Shown here one piece after another: positions 26,474 to 34,559 of a stretch of DNA of 64,000 nt. The position numbers and the translations under genes were made by a program. Source of the DNA: Aquisalimonas sp. 2447 (lineage in GTDB: Bacteria > Pseudomonadota > Gammaproteobacteria > Nitrococcales > Aquisalimonadaceae); assembly GCF_012044895.1 (NCBI RefSeq), contig NZ_CP050695.1, forward strand, positions 898,501 through 962,500, written 5' to 3'. The first letter of the stretch is position 1, and each line of letters starts with the position of its first letter. The notes under the pieces were generated by a model. The model was not told the origin of the DNA and searched no databases. It worked only from the letters and a program-made list of their open reading frames with translations.

Positions 26474-27664
26474 ATGTCGTTAGGGATGTTCATGCGCACG
26501 CGGCGCTACAGCCCGAGAACCGAGAAGACCTACTGGTACTGGATCCGGTATTTCATTCGGTTCCACAACATGTCCCACCCGCGTGAACTCGGCGAGGCCG
26601 ACGTACAGGCGTTCTTGACCTGGCTTGCTGTAGAGCGAGGGGTTGCCGCCTCGACACAGAACCAGGCGTTGAACGCCTTGGTTTTCCTGTATGGGAAGGT
26701 TCTGGAGAGTCCGCTTGGCGATATCGGTAACGTTGTCCGCGCTCAACGCCCACGCCGATTACCAACCGTATTGAGCCACGGAGAGGCCATGGCCGTGATT
26801 GGGCAACTCCAGGCTCCCTACGATCTCATGGCGTCCCTGATGTGCGGTGCAGGCCTCCGGGTGAGCGAGGTGGCACGCCTCCGGGTGAAGGACCTCGACT
26901 TTGATCAGCGCATGATCACGGTGCGCAATGGCAAGGGTGGCAAGGATCGGACGACGCTATTACCAGCAACGTTGGTCGAACCATTGCGAACCCGTGTTTC
27001 CGGGATTCGTGCGCGTCATCCGTGTGAGGCCGATAGGGATTCGGTGCCCGTGAGCCTCCCGGACGCGTTGATGCGAAAGTATCCCAACGCCGGCAGGTCG
27101 GTGCAGTGGAAGTGGCTTTTCCCCTCGGACGCGCTGTGCCAAGACCAGTGGGGCAACATCGTTCGTCATCACGTCCACGTCAGCGCCGTGCAGAAGGCGG
27201 TTAGCAAGGCCGTGAAACTCTCTGGATGTTCGAAGCCAGCCGGGTGCCATACCTTTCGGCATAGCTTCGCAACGGAACTCCTCAAGCGGGACACGGACAT
27301 CCGAACTGTCCAGGAGTTGCTCCGTCACAAGGACGTCAAGACGACACAGATCTATACGCATGTCGTCGGTCAGGCGTTCGCAGGCGTCGGCAGCCCCCTT
27401 TCTGAACCTCGTGCTACACGATTGCCGAGCCGAGAGCGGTCATTGATGTACATAGCGCGACCGTCCGCTCCGGGTCGACTCCCGCCCTTCAATTTCACGA
27501 TGTCGTTAACGCCAGAACGTAGCGCTCCTGCCCGGTCGTCTCCACAGCCCCGGGCCGTGCGGCACGAACCTCTTTCAGGGCCTGCTGAGGCGGCATGCCT
27601 CGCTCGACCAGGATGCGGCAGGCAGCAAGCCCCGTGCGCCCGAGCCCGCCCAGGCAGTGGATGA
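26474..27664 (+). CDS. intI: Integron integrase IntI (N-terminus frameshifted, C-terminus extended)
   Basis: A tyrosine recombinase with the integron-specific insertion VSLPDALMRKYPNAGRSVQW, which only IntI proteins carry. The catalytic R-H-R-Y set is in GLRVSEVARL, CHTFRHSFATELL, LRHKD and IYTHV. The family N-terminus MNTPERPLRLRDVVRDV is encoded at 26440-26490 in another frame and joins MRTRRYSPRTEKTYWYWIR after a one-base shift, so the native start is probably 26440. The normal C-terminus ends soon after GVGSPLS, but here the frame runs about 75 residues further, 170 bases into the opposite phosphatase gene. Function may be impaired, or one of these changes may be a sequencing error. Confidence 0.88.
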   Translation: MSLGMFMRTRRYSPRTEKTYWYWIRYFIRFHNMSHPRELGEADVQAFLTWLAVERGVAASTQNQALNALVFLYGKVLESPLGDIGNVVRAQRPRRLPTVLSHGEAMAVIGQLQAPYDLMASLMCGAGLRVSEVARLRVKDLDFDQRMITVRNGKGGKDRTTLLPATLVEPLRTRVSGIRARHPCEADRDSVPVSLPDALMRKYPNAGRSVQWKWLFPSDALCQDQWGNIVRHHVHVSAVQKAVSKAVKLSGCSKPAGCHTFRHSFATELLKRDTDIRTVQELLRHKDVKTTQIYTHVVGQAFAGVGSPLSEPRATRLPSRERSLMYIARPSAPGRLPPFNFTMSLTPERSAPARSSPQPRAVRHEPLSGPAEAACLARPGCGRQQAPCARARPGSG

Positions 27665-28064
27665 CGATGCGCTCGCCCCGGTCGAGGCGGTCATAGAGCG
27701 GGTCACGCCATATTTGCCACTGCGCCTCCCAGACAGCATCCGGGGTGCTGCAATCCATGATCGGCAGATGCAGCCAGCCGGCCTCACCGTAGCGGGCGCG
27801 GGCCCGCTCCCCCAAATCCTGGGCCTGGTAGTCGATCAACTCGTGGAGTTCCATGAGCGTGATCAGACACCGGGTACCCCAGGCATCCAGAGCCTGGAGA
27901 TCGTGCTCCAGGTTACGCACCCAGGGATGCCGGTTCCCCGGACCGATCTTGCCAGGGCACAGCGTCATGCCGATGACGACACCGCCGGGTGCGTCCACTG
28001 TAGCAATCCGCAGTGGCGAAGAGTGGCTGGTGGCAACGCCCTGGTCGAGGTGGTTCGTGGACAT
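27495..28064 (-). CDS. Tyrosine/dual-specificity protein phosphatase
   Basis: A 189-residue phosphatase of the CDKN3/dual-specificity type. The active-site loop is HCLGGLGRTG (Cys at about residue 135), the CX5R motif, preceded by the general-acid region with LPIMDCSTPD. It should remove phosphate from Tyr or Ser/Thr residues or from a small phosphorylated molecule. I used the ATG at 28064, preceded by GGGAGGG; the one at 28085 is too far upstream. It follows the ADP-ribosylglycohydrolase gene by 17 bases in one transcription unit. Its 3' end is overlapped on the other strand by the extended integron integrase frame. Confidence 0.85.
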   Translation of the reverse strand: MSTNHLDQGVATSHSSPLRIATVDAPGGVVIGMTLCPGKIGPGNRHPWVRNLEHDLQALDAWGTRCLITLMELHELIDYQAQDLGERARARYGEAGWLHLPIMDCSTPDAVWEAQWQIWRDPLYDRLDRGERIVIHCLGGLGRTGLAACRILVERGMPPQQALKEVRAARPGAVETTGQERYVLALTTS

Positions 28065-28081
28065 ACTGCTCCCTCCCTTGA

Positions 28082-28858
28082 TCACGCGGCGCGAGCAGCC
28101 GCTTCCTGGTAGAACCGCTCAATCAATTGGACTTGCTGAGGGTCGAGTCGCTCCATCACCGCCTCGCGGATCCACGCCGGGACCCCGAAGCGTGCCTCGG
28201 CAATACCGCCAGCAATGCACGCCAGGGTGTCGGTGTCCGCATCGAGCCCGATGCACACCTCCATGACCTCCTCGAACGAGGTCGCCTCGCAGGCGATACG
28301 GATCGCAGGCGGCACCGTGCCCTGGCAGATCTCGTTGTGGCGCAAGGTGCGCTGGATGACCGGGATCGACTCATCCAGGGCGTAGCTGTGGTGCTCGCGC
28401 ACTGCCTCCAGGATCGCCTCGCCGGTGGCCCCGGTGCGGGCGAGCACGATGGCGTGCGCGGTCGCCTGCGCACCGCGGATGCCCTCCGGATGGTCATGGG
28501 TGACAGCGGCGGAACGCTCGGCCTCCCGGAGTGCGTCCTCCAGCGAGCCGGTCCAGAACCCGATGGGGCTCACCCGCATGGCGGAGCCGTTGCCGAAGCT
28601 GTTGTACGGGCCCCTATCCGGGTCATCCCCCCACTGCATGAACCGAAGCCCCCAGGAATGGTTGCGGTTCGCCTGGTAGGCGTCGCGGTAGGCCGTCGCG
28701 TAGTCGACGCCGTCGAGCAGACAGCGGGCGGTGGCCGAGGTCAGTACCGTGTCGTCGGTGTAGTGGCTGTGGGGCTTGATGAGCGGCGTCCCCGGCACCG
28801 CCGGCGGGCCGAACTCGTGGATGGATCCGATGATGTCGCCGGCAATCGCTCCGAGCAT
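28082..28858 (-). CDS. ADP-ribosylglycohydrolase (DraG/ARH family)
   Basis: A 258-residue ADP-ribosylglycohydrolase. Metal-binding motifs are TDDT (residues 34-37) and GLDADTDTLACIAGGIAEA (about 205-225), with GNGSAMRVSPIGFW and the HDHPEGIRGA motif between them. It should remove ADP-ribose from a target protein, nucleic acid or small molecule, with two Mg ions. It is the first gene of a two-gene unit with a tyrosine phosphatase. A 26-bp palindromic sequence lies about 100 bases upstream. No matching ADP-ribosyltransferase is seen in the window. Confidence 0.9.
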   Translation of the reverse strand: MLGAIAGDIIGSIHEFGPPAVPGTPLIKPHSHYTDDTVLTSATARCLLDGVDYATAYRDAYQANRNHSWGLRFMQWGDDPDRGPYNSFGNGSAMRVSPIGFWTGSLEDALREAERSAAVTHDHPEGIRGAQATAHAIVLARTGATGEAILEAVREHHSYALDESIPVIQRTLRHNEICQGTVPPAIRIACEATSFEEVMEVCIGLDADTDTLACIAGGIAEARFGVPAWIREAVMERLDPQQVQLIERFYQEAAARAA

Positions 28859-28960
28859 GACCTTCTCCTGTTGCTGGGGGTCCAGTGTGGCATCCCGCTG
28901 CGACGCATCGTGTCGCAGGGCGACACCCTCGGGGTTGTCTGCGTCCTCAGTGGTTCGTCA

Positions 28961-28986
28961 GAATACTATATATAATTACAGTATTC
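28961..28986. promoter_or_regulatory. Palindromic operator in the ARH divergent promoter region
   Basis: GAATACT (28961-28967) and AGTATTC (28980-28986) are perfect arms around a 12-base AT-rich spacer containing TATATA. The site lies between the minus-strand ADP-ribosylglycohydrolase gene and a small plus-strand gene. The nearby WYL regulator is a plausible binder. Confidence 0.6.
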
Positions 28987-28998
28987 ACGGTGAGCGCC

Positions 28999-29367
28999 AT
29001 GATCGAGGACATCGCCTTCGACCCGGTCCAGGTCCACAGCCCCGGCTGGCAGGAGCTTGCTCGTGCGGGAGCGGCCTCCCTGGGGGAGGCCCGCAGCGTG
29101 GTGATCCGCGAGCGGCCCGGGCAGCTCGTGGTCCACTGCGACGTCACCGGTTTGGCCGTTGCCCAGCGCAAGGCCTGTGTCCGGGTGATCACCTGGCTGC
29201 AGGCAACAGCCGCGCAGACCTGCCAGACCTGTGGCAGCCAGAGCGAGGCGATTGCCTCGCCTGATGGGCGCAGTCCGCTTCGGTTGTGTCGTACGTGTAT
29301 CAGTCGTAGCGGTCAGCCGCCCGTCGCAGCGTCGCTGCAATGGTCTGCCGCAGAGACCGCGGGCTGA
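28999..29367 (+). CDS. Small Cys-rich hypothetical protein
   Basis: A 122-residue protein that I do not recognise. The N-terminal ~75 residues are mixed alpha/beta (for example EARSVVIRERPGQLVVHCDV). The C-terminal part has two CxxC pairs, CQTC and CRTC about 20 residues apart, probably a zinc site. The last 68 bases overlap the 3' end of the opposite WYL gene, so the true C-terminus could be in doubt. The start is next to the palindrome at 28961-28986, and codon use looks like real coding DNA. Confidence 0.55.
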   Translation: MIEDIAFDPVQVHSPGWQELARAGAASLGEARSVVIRERPGQLVVHCDVTGLAVAQRKACVRVITWLQATAAQTCQTCGSQSEAIASPDGRSPLRLCRTCISRSGQPPVAASLQWSAAETAG

Positions 29368-30295
29368 GCACCTCCACCTGATCGCCGAGGCCGAGCAGCC
29401 ACCAGCGCACCTGGGCCGTATCCACCACAGTGGCGGTGAGCCGGACACGGCGGTCCGCGGTGTCCTCCATGACTTGATCGTGGCTCAACGGCGTCTCACG
29501 CAGATGGAACGCGGTCTCGGCTTCCAGTAATAGCTCCAAGGCGAGCGGGGTATCGCTGAGTTTAAAGTTGAGCCCGCCGTCATCGACATAGCGCCCAAGA
29601 TCGAAGCCCTCTGGACGATGCACGGGCGTGTCCAGGGGCTCGGCGGCGAGCACCCGGTGGAGGGCAAGTTGGAGCACGTCGTCGTAGTCGTAGAGCGTAC
29701 AGACGAGATAGACCACGCCGTCGCGGAAGACGACGCCGAGCGGGTTCACCACATAGTCCTTCACCGCGCCATCGTGGCGGCGGTGATAGCGGGCCTGGAA
29801 CTGGCGATCGTTGAACAGCGCATCGTAGACGGCTTCAAACATCTCGGGATCAACCGTGGGCGCGATCAGCGCCTGGCCGCGGGTGATGGCCTGGACCTTG
29901 TCCGGCCAGGCGCGCACGGGGCTCGAGGTGTCCGCAAGCACCTGCTCGGCGCGGCGGAAGTAGGGTGAGAGCGCCTGGAGCGTAGCCGGTGCCATGAGGG
30001 GACCAGCGAAGTGTTCGGCAAGTTTGAACGCGAGCGCCGTTTGCGGCTCCATGCCGGGGATGTCGAACTGCGCGGCATCCCGGTCCCAGTACCAGCCATG
30101 TGGCCGAGAGCGATCATCTACCGCCAGGCCGAAGAGCTGTCCCGAGAGTTCCTGGAGATCGCGCTGGATGGTGCGCTCGGTGGTCGGGTAGCCCTGCTCG
30201 CGCAGGCGCTCGTGCAGGGTGCTGACCGTGATCTTGCGCGGGTGCCTGGGGATGTGGCGGAGCATGGTCCATTGGCGTAGCAGGGTGTCCGACAT
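29300..30295 (-). CDS. WYL-domain transcription regulator
   Basis: A 331-residue regulator. The N-terminal winged HTH (about residues 18-75) has KITVSTLHERLREQGYPTTE followed by RTIQRDLQELS. The WYL ligand-binding domain follows (about 145-235), seen in QARYHRRHDGAVKDYVVNPL and VVFRDGVVYLVCTLYDYDDV, then a C-terminal WCX extension with WWLLGLGDQVEVLSP. WYL regulators bind nucleic acids or nucleotides and are frequent in phage-defence islands, where they repress neighbouring genes. It is downstream of the helix-hairpin-helix membrane gene by 54 bases, in the same direction. Confidence 0.92.
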   Translation of the reverse strand: MSDTLLRQWTMLRHIPRHPRKITVSTLHERLREQGYPTTERTIQRDLQELSGQLFGLAVDDRSRPHGWYWDRDAAQFDIPGMEPQTALAFKLAEHFAGPLMAPATLQALSPYFRRAEQVLADTSSPVRAWPDKVQAITRGQALIAPTVDPEMFEAVYDALFNDRQFQARYHRRHDGAVKDYVVNPLGVVFRDGVVYLVCTLYDYDDVLQLALHRVLAAEPLDTPVHRPEGFDLGRYVDDGGLNFKLSDTPLALELLLEAETAFHLRETPLSHDQVMEDTADRRVRLTATVVDTAQVRWWLLGLGDQVEVLSPRSLRQTIAATLRRAADRYD

Positions 30296-30349
30296 GGGTG
30301 ATCCGGCTCTGTTGTTGTCGTGGCGTCCGTGGACAGGGTATCGATGGGG

Positions 30350-31600
30350 TCAGGAGCAGTACGCCCCGGCGGCGCGGAGATCCTCCAGGCGCTTGGGGCC
30401 GATGCCATCGACTGCCTGGAGTGCGCCGAGATCCTGCACCGGGCGCAGCGCGATCACCGCCTGGGCGCGCTCCGGCCCCAAATGCGGCAGTGTCTGGAGT
30501 TCTTCGAGGCCGGCGGTGTTGATATCAATACCGGAGGAGACAGGTCTCGCGCCCTGGTCCGGAGCCGCCGGTTCCGGTGCAGCCTCCGGCTCGGCCTCGA
30601 CTTCCTGCAGTCGCACGCCGGCGAAGTCGGCAAAGACCTCGAGCAGCTCTTCCTGCAGCACGGAGCGTGGCCCGTCCTGCAGGGCCAGGTCATCGGCCTG
30701 CAGCAGCACCTCGGCGAGTTCCTCAGCGGGCAGCGCACGCAGGTGCCGGGCGAGGACGGCGACGACGGCGTGTGAGCCCGGCTGGTCTTCCGTTGCACCG
30801 CCGCGGGCCGCCTCCAGGCTAGACGTCGTGTCGTCCAGTTCCTGAGTGGTCGGCGCCAGGACAGGGAAGCCCGCATCGTCGGTCGACAGACGCTGCCGCA
30901 ACGCGTCCTTGATCTCCGTCGCCGCATGCCCAGGCCCCCAGCCCAGGTAGGCCAGGAGCCAGCCGGCGAGGTGCGCATCGGCACGCCACTGCTGTATCGG
31001 GGGCTGGAAGGCGAGGTCCGTGTCCGGTAGCTCCCGCTCGAGACCGCGGTTGCGACGGCGCCGCTGCCAGTTGTTCCAGGCATAAGGGGCGGCCAGGACC
31101 AGCCTGTACGCGAACCCGCCTACCTCAAGGACCAGCCGGACGGCACCGATGAGGACGGCTGCGACCAACTGCACCACGGCCAAGACCGCGGCGAAGAGCA
31201 TGTAGACGATCTGGATCTGTGCCGCCGTCTTGCCGCGGACCTGGACGCCGGCGAGCTTGGCCGAGGAGCGGTTGGGCCGGAACCAGTTGAATGAGCCCAG
31301 GCGGTTGCGCGTTGAGACTGTTGCGCCAGTCTTCGAGAGGTTCAAGTGAAACGGCCCGGAGCGGTAGCGCCCCCGCAGGATGAAGCGCCCGTTCTGGAAC
31401 GCTACCTGGGTGTTCCTGGCCGGTGTGCCGGAGACCCGGAACCCGTGCGACGTGTTGGCCGTCACGTTCACGCCGGCCGCCTTGGCCTGGGCGCGCAGGG
31501 CGACACCGCCGGTGCGGCTGGCGCGCAGATACCGCCCCCGATGCTCGATGCGGCGCTGTTTGCCGTAGGCGTCCTTCTTGCCGAGGTTGAGAAATGCCAT
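30350..31600 (-). CDS. Membrane protein with C-terminal ComEA-like helix-hairpin-helix
   Basis: A 416-residue protein. The N-terminal ~110 residues are basic and resemble a DUF4236-type beta fold, ending in LNLSKTGATVSTRNRLGSFN. Two hydrophobic segments follow (about residues 128-150 and 157-172), then a charged helical middle section. The end is a ComEA-type helix-hairpin-helix: IDINTAGLEELQTLPHLGPE and DLGALQAVDGIGPKRLEDLR. HhH modules bind DNA without sequence specificity, so this may tether DNA at the membrane. It is first in a two-gene unit with the WYL regulator. Family assignment of the N-terminus is a guess. Confidence 0.7.
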   Translation of the reverse strand: MAFLNLGKKDAYGKQRRIEHRGRYLRASRTGGVALRAQAKAAGVNVTANTSHGFRVSGTPARNTQVAFQNGRFILRGRYRSGPFHLNLSKTGATVSTRNRLGSFNWFRPNRSSAKLAGVQVRGKTAAQIQIVYMLFAAVLAVVQLVAAVLIGAVRLVLEVGGFAYRLVLAAPYAWNNWQRRRRNRGLERELPDTDLAFQPPIQQWRADAHLAGWLLAYLGWGPGHAATEIKDALRQRLSTDDAGFPVLAPTTQELDDTTSSLEAARGGATEDQPGSHAVVAVLARHLRALPAEELAEVLLQADDLALQDGPRSVLQEELLEVFADFAGVRLQEVEAEPEAAPEPAAPDQGARPVSSGIDINTAGLEELQTLPHLGPERAQAVIALRPVQDLGALQAVDGIGPKRLEDLRAAGAYCS

Positions 31601-31765
31601 GGGTGCTCCGGCCCTGATTGCCAGCTACTGTGCCATGGGACCCGCGCTCACCGACAGATTGTGTCGTAGTCGCATCGTACCGGTGATGATTGCTCTGAAA
31701 TGCTGCCGGAGTTCGGGTTACGACGTCAGATAGGAGCGGTAGTGGCGTGTGCCGCATATGGGGAC

Positions 31766-31807
31766 CCGATGATAGGACATCTGGGGTGGGGAACTCGTCG
31801 GGCAGGG
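31766..31807 (-). pseudogene. Distal scrap of the PIN toxin gene beyond IS21
   Basis: Past the IS21 left end the minus strand continues the PIN-type protein as PDEFPTPDVL and then diverges into unrelated sequence. The rest of the PIN gene has been deleted. Its N-terminal part is at 34773-34850. The 31600-31765 stretch shows no gene. Confidence 0.7.
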
Positions 31808-31900
31808 TGCGTATTCCGGTGAACGTGACCGCTGATTCCGCTGTTCGTGACCGGTTCGCGGCGCGGTGTGCGCTGGGCCGTGTTCATTGAGCGTGATCGG

Positions 31901-32233
31901 TCACGATGGGTCAAGCGCGACCGGTGGTGGAGGCGTGCCGTCGAGGAGCCAGTTGGCGTAGTGGGTGGATAGTTTTGTATCCGCCACGACGGTGAGGACC
32001 TCGCGCTGGAGCCACTGGCTAACGGCAACGCGGCCGGGGTCGTTGTGCTCATCGAGGCGGTGCTGCAGCCAGCGCCGCACGGCCTGATGCGCCTGGGGTG
32101 TTTCGGGCTCAAGACCCAGGCGGATGGCGAGGTAGCTGGATAGCAGTGTATCCAGGGTGACGGTGGTGCGCCGTTCACCAAGGCGCAGATGGAAGCGCGT
32201 GTTGCGCGACAGGCCGGGTTCCCAGGTGTTCAT
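31901..32233 (-). CDS. Third, small gene of the IS21 element, unknown function
   Basis: A 110-residue protein whose ATG overlaps the istB stop by four bases, so it is coupled to the transposition genes. It starts with TRFHLRLGERRTTVTLDTLL, which could be a beta-strand plus helix DNA-binding or ribbon-helix-helix-like fold, followed by a helical region and a Pro-rich tail. IS21 elements normally have only istA and istB. The product may be an accessory or regulatory protein, or an unrelated passenger. I do not recognise the family. Confidence 0.65.
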   Translation of the reverse strand: MNTWEPGLSRNTRFHLRLGERRTTVTLDTLLSSYLAIRLGLEPETPQAHQAVRRWLQHRLDEHNDPGRVAVSQWLQREVLTVVADTKLSTHYANWLLDGTPPPPVALDPS

Positions 32234-32979
32234 TGGTCGGCCTCCGCGATGGTTGTGGTCTGGCGCATGGACGCGCCTTTCATGGGCAGGCGGTGGGCGT
32301 TGTGCAGCAGCCGGTCGAGGATGGCGTCGGCGAGCGTGGGCTCGCCGAGGTAGTCGTGCCAGTGCTCGACGGGGAGCTGGCTGGCGATGAGTGTCGATCG
32401 CAGGCCGTGGCGGTCCTCGATGAGCTCCATGAGGTCCTGGCGCTGGCTGGCGGTCAGCGGCGCGATGGCCCAGTCGTCAAGGATGAGCAGATCCGTGCGT
32501 GCGAGCTGCTGCATCAGCCGCGGGTAGGAGCCGTCGGCGTGGGCGATGTGGATGGCCTCGAGCAGCCGCGGGAGGCGGACGTAGCGCGTGGACAGGCCCT
32601 GACGACAGGCCTGGTTGCCGAGCGCGCAGGCGAGGTAGGTCTTGCCGGTGCCGGTGGGGCCGGTGAGCAGCAGGTTCTGCTTGTGGTGGATCCACTGGCA
32701 GGAGCCGAGCTGGGCCATCTGCGGGCGCTGCAGCCCGCGGGCGTGGCGGTAGTCGACGTCCTCCAGGCAGGCGCCGGGGATACGCAGCCGGGCGGCCTTG
32801 AGCAGCCGCGTCAGTCGGCGGTTGTCACGGGCGAGGATCTCGCGGTCGAGCAGCAGCGCAAGGCGTTCCTCGAAGGCGAGCTCCTGCGTGGCCGGTTGGG
32901 CGATCTGGTCTTCGAGGGCCTCGCGCATGCCGGTGAGCTTCAGCGCCTGGAGTTTCTCCAGAGTCGGTTCGTTGAGCAT
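32230..32979 (-). CDS. istB: IS21-family helper ATPase IstB
   Basis: A 249-residue AAA+ ATPase. Walker A GPTGTGKT is at residues 107-114, Walker B is DLLILDDWAIAPL, and the sensor region is STLIASQLPVEHWHDYLG. It differs clearly from the first IstB at 500-1240, so the two elements are separate members of the family. It starts 23 bases after istA and overlaps the small third gene. Confidence 0.95.
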   Translation of the reverse strand: MLNEPTLEKLQALKLTGMREALEDQIAQPATQELAFEERLALLLDREILARDNRRLTRLLKAARLRIPGACLEDVDYRHARGLQRPQMAQLGSCQWIHHKQNLLLTGPTGTGKTYLACALGNQACRQGLSTRYVRLPRLLEAIHIAHADGSYPRLMQQLARTDLLILDDWAIAPLTASQRQDLMELIEDRHGLRSTLIASQLPVEHWHDYLGEPTLADAILDRLLHNAHRLPMKGASMRQTTTIAEADQ

Positions 32980-33002
32980 GATCGGTGTCTCTTGGTGCGA
33001 GG

Positions 33003-34538
33003 TCAGTGGTAGTAGCCGGGGCCGCGGACGTTGGCGTGCAGCGGCAGGGCCTGGGTCTCAGTGGTCGCCTCCACAGTGGCGCGATCGAGGCCGCTTTTGA
33101 GGATCGACTTGATGCTGCGGTAGCCCGGCGAGCCGATGTGCACCGCCCTGGCACATGCGGCCTCCAGGCGGGCGTTGCCGTAGTGGCGAGCGAGGTTGAG
33201 CAGCCCGAGGCAGGCGCGGTAGCCGTGCTCGGGATGGGGGCGGCCTTCGAGCTGGGCGCGGATGACCTGGCGTGTTGCCGGGCCGATGGCCTGCGCCCAG
33301 TTGAGGAACCGCCCCGGGGTCCACTGCTGGTGCTTGCGGTGGGCGGCGGGCATGTGCTCGGCCAGGGTGCTGTGGGCCCCCGTGCCGTGGCGGGCGTGAA
33401 CGGCGACGCGCTGACCCTTGTGGTAGACCTCCACCGTGGTGGCGGTGACCCTCGCCTCGATCCGGTGGCCGACCAGGGCGTGGGGGACGGAGTAGAACCG
33501 GCGATCGATCTCGATGTGGTAGTCGATGCCGGGTTTGACGTACTTCCACTCGGCGTAGACGTAGGGCTCTGCGGGCAGGGGCTGCATGGCGGGGCGGTCG
33601 AGGCGCTCGAACAGCTCCCGGCGGCTGTGGGGCTGGCGCTGGAGGCGGCGTTCGTTGAGTTCGACGAGCAGATCCTTGATGGCGGCGTTGAGCGCGGCCA
33701 GGGAGTGGAACGTGTGGTGGCGCAGCCGCGCCAGGATCCAGCGCTCGACCACCTGCACGGCCACCTCGACCTTGGCCTTGTCCCGGGGCTTGTAGGGCCG
33801 TGCCGGCAGCACCGCCATCCCGTAGTGCCGGGCCATCTCCATATAGGTGTCGTTGACCTCCGGGGTGTAACGCGAGGCCCGGGTGACGGCGGCTTTGAGG
33901 TTGTCGGGGACCAGCAGCATGGGACAGCCCCCGAAGTACGTGAGCGCCCGCTGATGGGAGGCGATCCAGTCGGGCAGCGACTGGGTGCGTGTGGCCTCGG
34001 CATAGGTGTAGCTCGACGCGCCCCACACGGCGACGAAGATCGCCGCGGGGTGGATCTCCCCGGTACCCGGGTCGATCACTGGGACCGTGGGGCCGCAGTA
34101 GTCGATGAACAGCTTCTCCCCGGCCCGGTGCTGCTGGCGCATGGACCGCCGCTGCAGGGCGCGCCAGCGCCGGTAGCGCTCGCAGAACTGGCTGTAGCGA
34201 AGCGCCCCCGCCCCGTGGGCGGCCGCGTACTCCGCCCAGAGCAACTGCAGCGTCACCTCCTTGCGCTTGAGCTCCTGATGGATGGTGTTGTGGTCCGGCT
34301 CCGCCCCCCGCCCGGGCAGCACTGGGGCGGGGAACAGCAGCCGCTCCAGCGCGGCCTCGTCCATGCCCTCGGGCAGGGGCCAGCCCACGCCCTTGGCACG
34401 GGCGAGGCTGACGTACTTGTTGACCACGCCCTTGGAGAGATCCAGGACGGCGGCGATGCGGGCGTGGCTGAGTCCGGCCTGGTGTTTGAGACGCAGAATC
34501 TCGCTGAGTTGTCGCATGGTAATCCTCGGTGCCGGCAT
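33003..34538 (-). CDS. istA: IS21-family transposase IstA
   Basis: A 511-residue transposase, normal length. It has an N-terminal HTH (GLSHARIAAVLDLSKGVVNK), and an RNase H-like DDE core with LFIDYCGPTVPVIDP, DNLKAAVTRASRYTPEVNDT and the later catalytic Glu region with PYKPRDKAKVEVAVQVVERW. A C-terminal beta-barrel region follows (YSVPHALVGHRIEARVT). The ATG at 34538 is preceded by GGGGAGAGGG. The long opposite-strand open frame (32985-34628) is a shadow. Confidence 0.95.
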   Translation of the reverse strand: MPAPRITMRQLSEILRLKHQAGLSHARIAAVLDLSKGVVNKYVSLARAKGVGWPLPEGMDEAALERLLFPAPVLPGRGAEPDHNTIHQELKRKEVTLQLLWAEYAAAHGAGALRYSQFCERYRRWRALQRRSMRQQHRAGEKLFIDYCGPTVPVIDPGTGEIHPAAIFVAVWGASSYTYAEATRTQSLPDWIASHQRALTYFGGCPMLLVPDNLKAAVTRASRYTPEVNDTYMEMARHYGMAVLPARPYKPRDKAKVEVAVQVVERWILARLRHHTFHSLAALNAAIKDLLVELNERRLQRQPHSRRELFERLDRPAMQPLPAEPYVYAEWKYVKPGIDYHIEIDRRFYSVPHALVGHRIEARVTATTVEVYHKGQRVAVHARHGTGAHSTLAEHMPAAHRKHQQWTPGRFLNWAQAIGPATRQVIRAQLEGRPHPEHGYRACLGLLNLARHYGNARLEAACARAVHIGSPGYRSIKSILKSGLDRATVEATTETQALPLHANVRGPGYYH

Positions 34539-34559
34539 GCCCTCTCCCCGGGAACAGTG

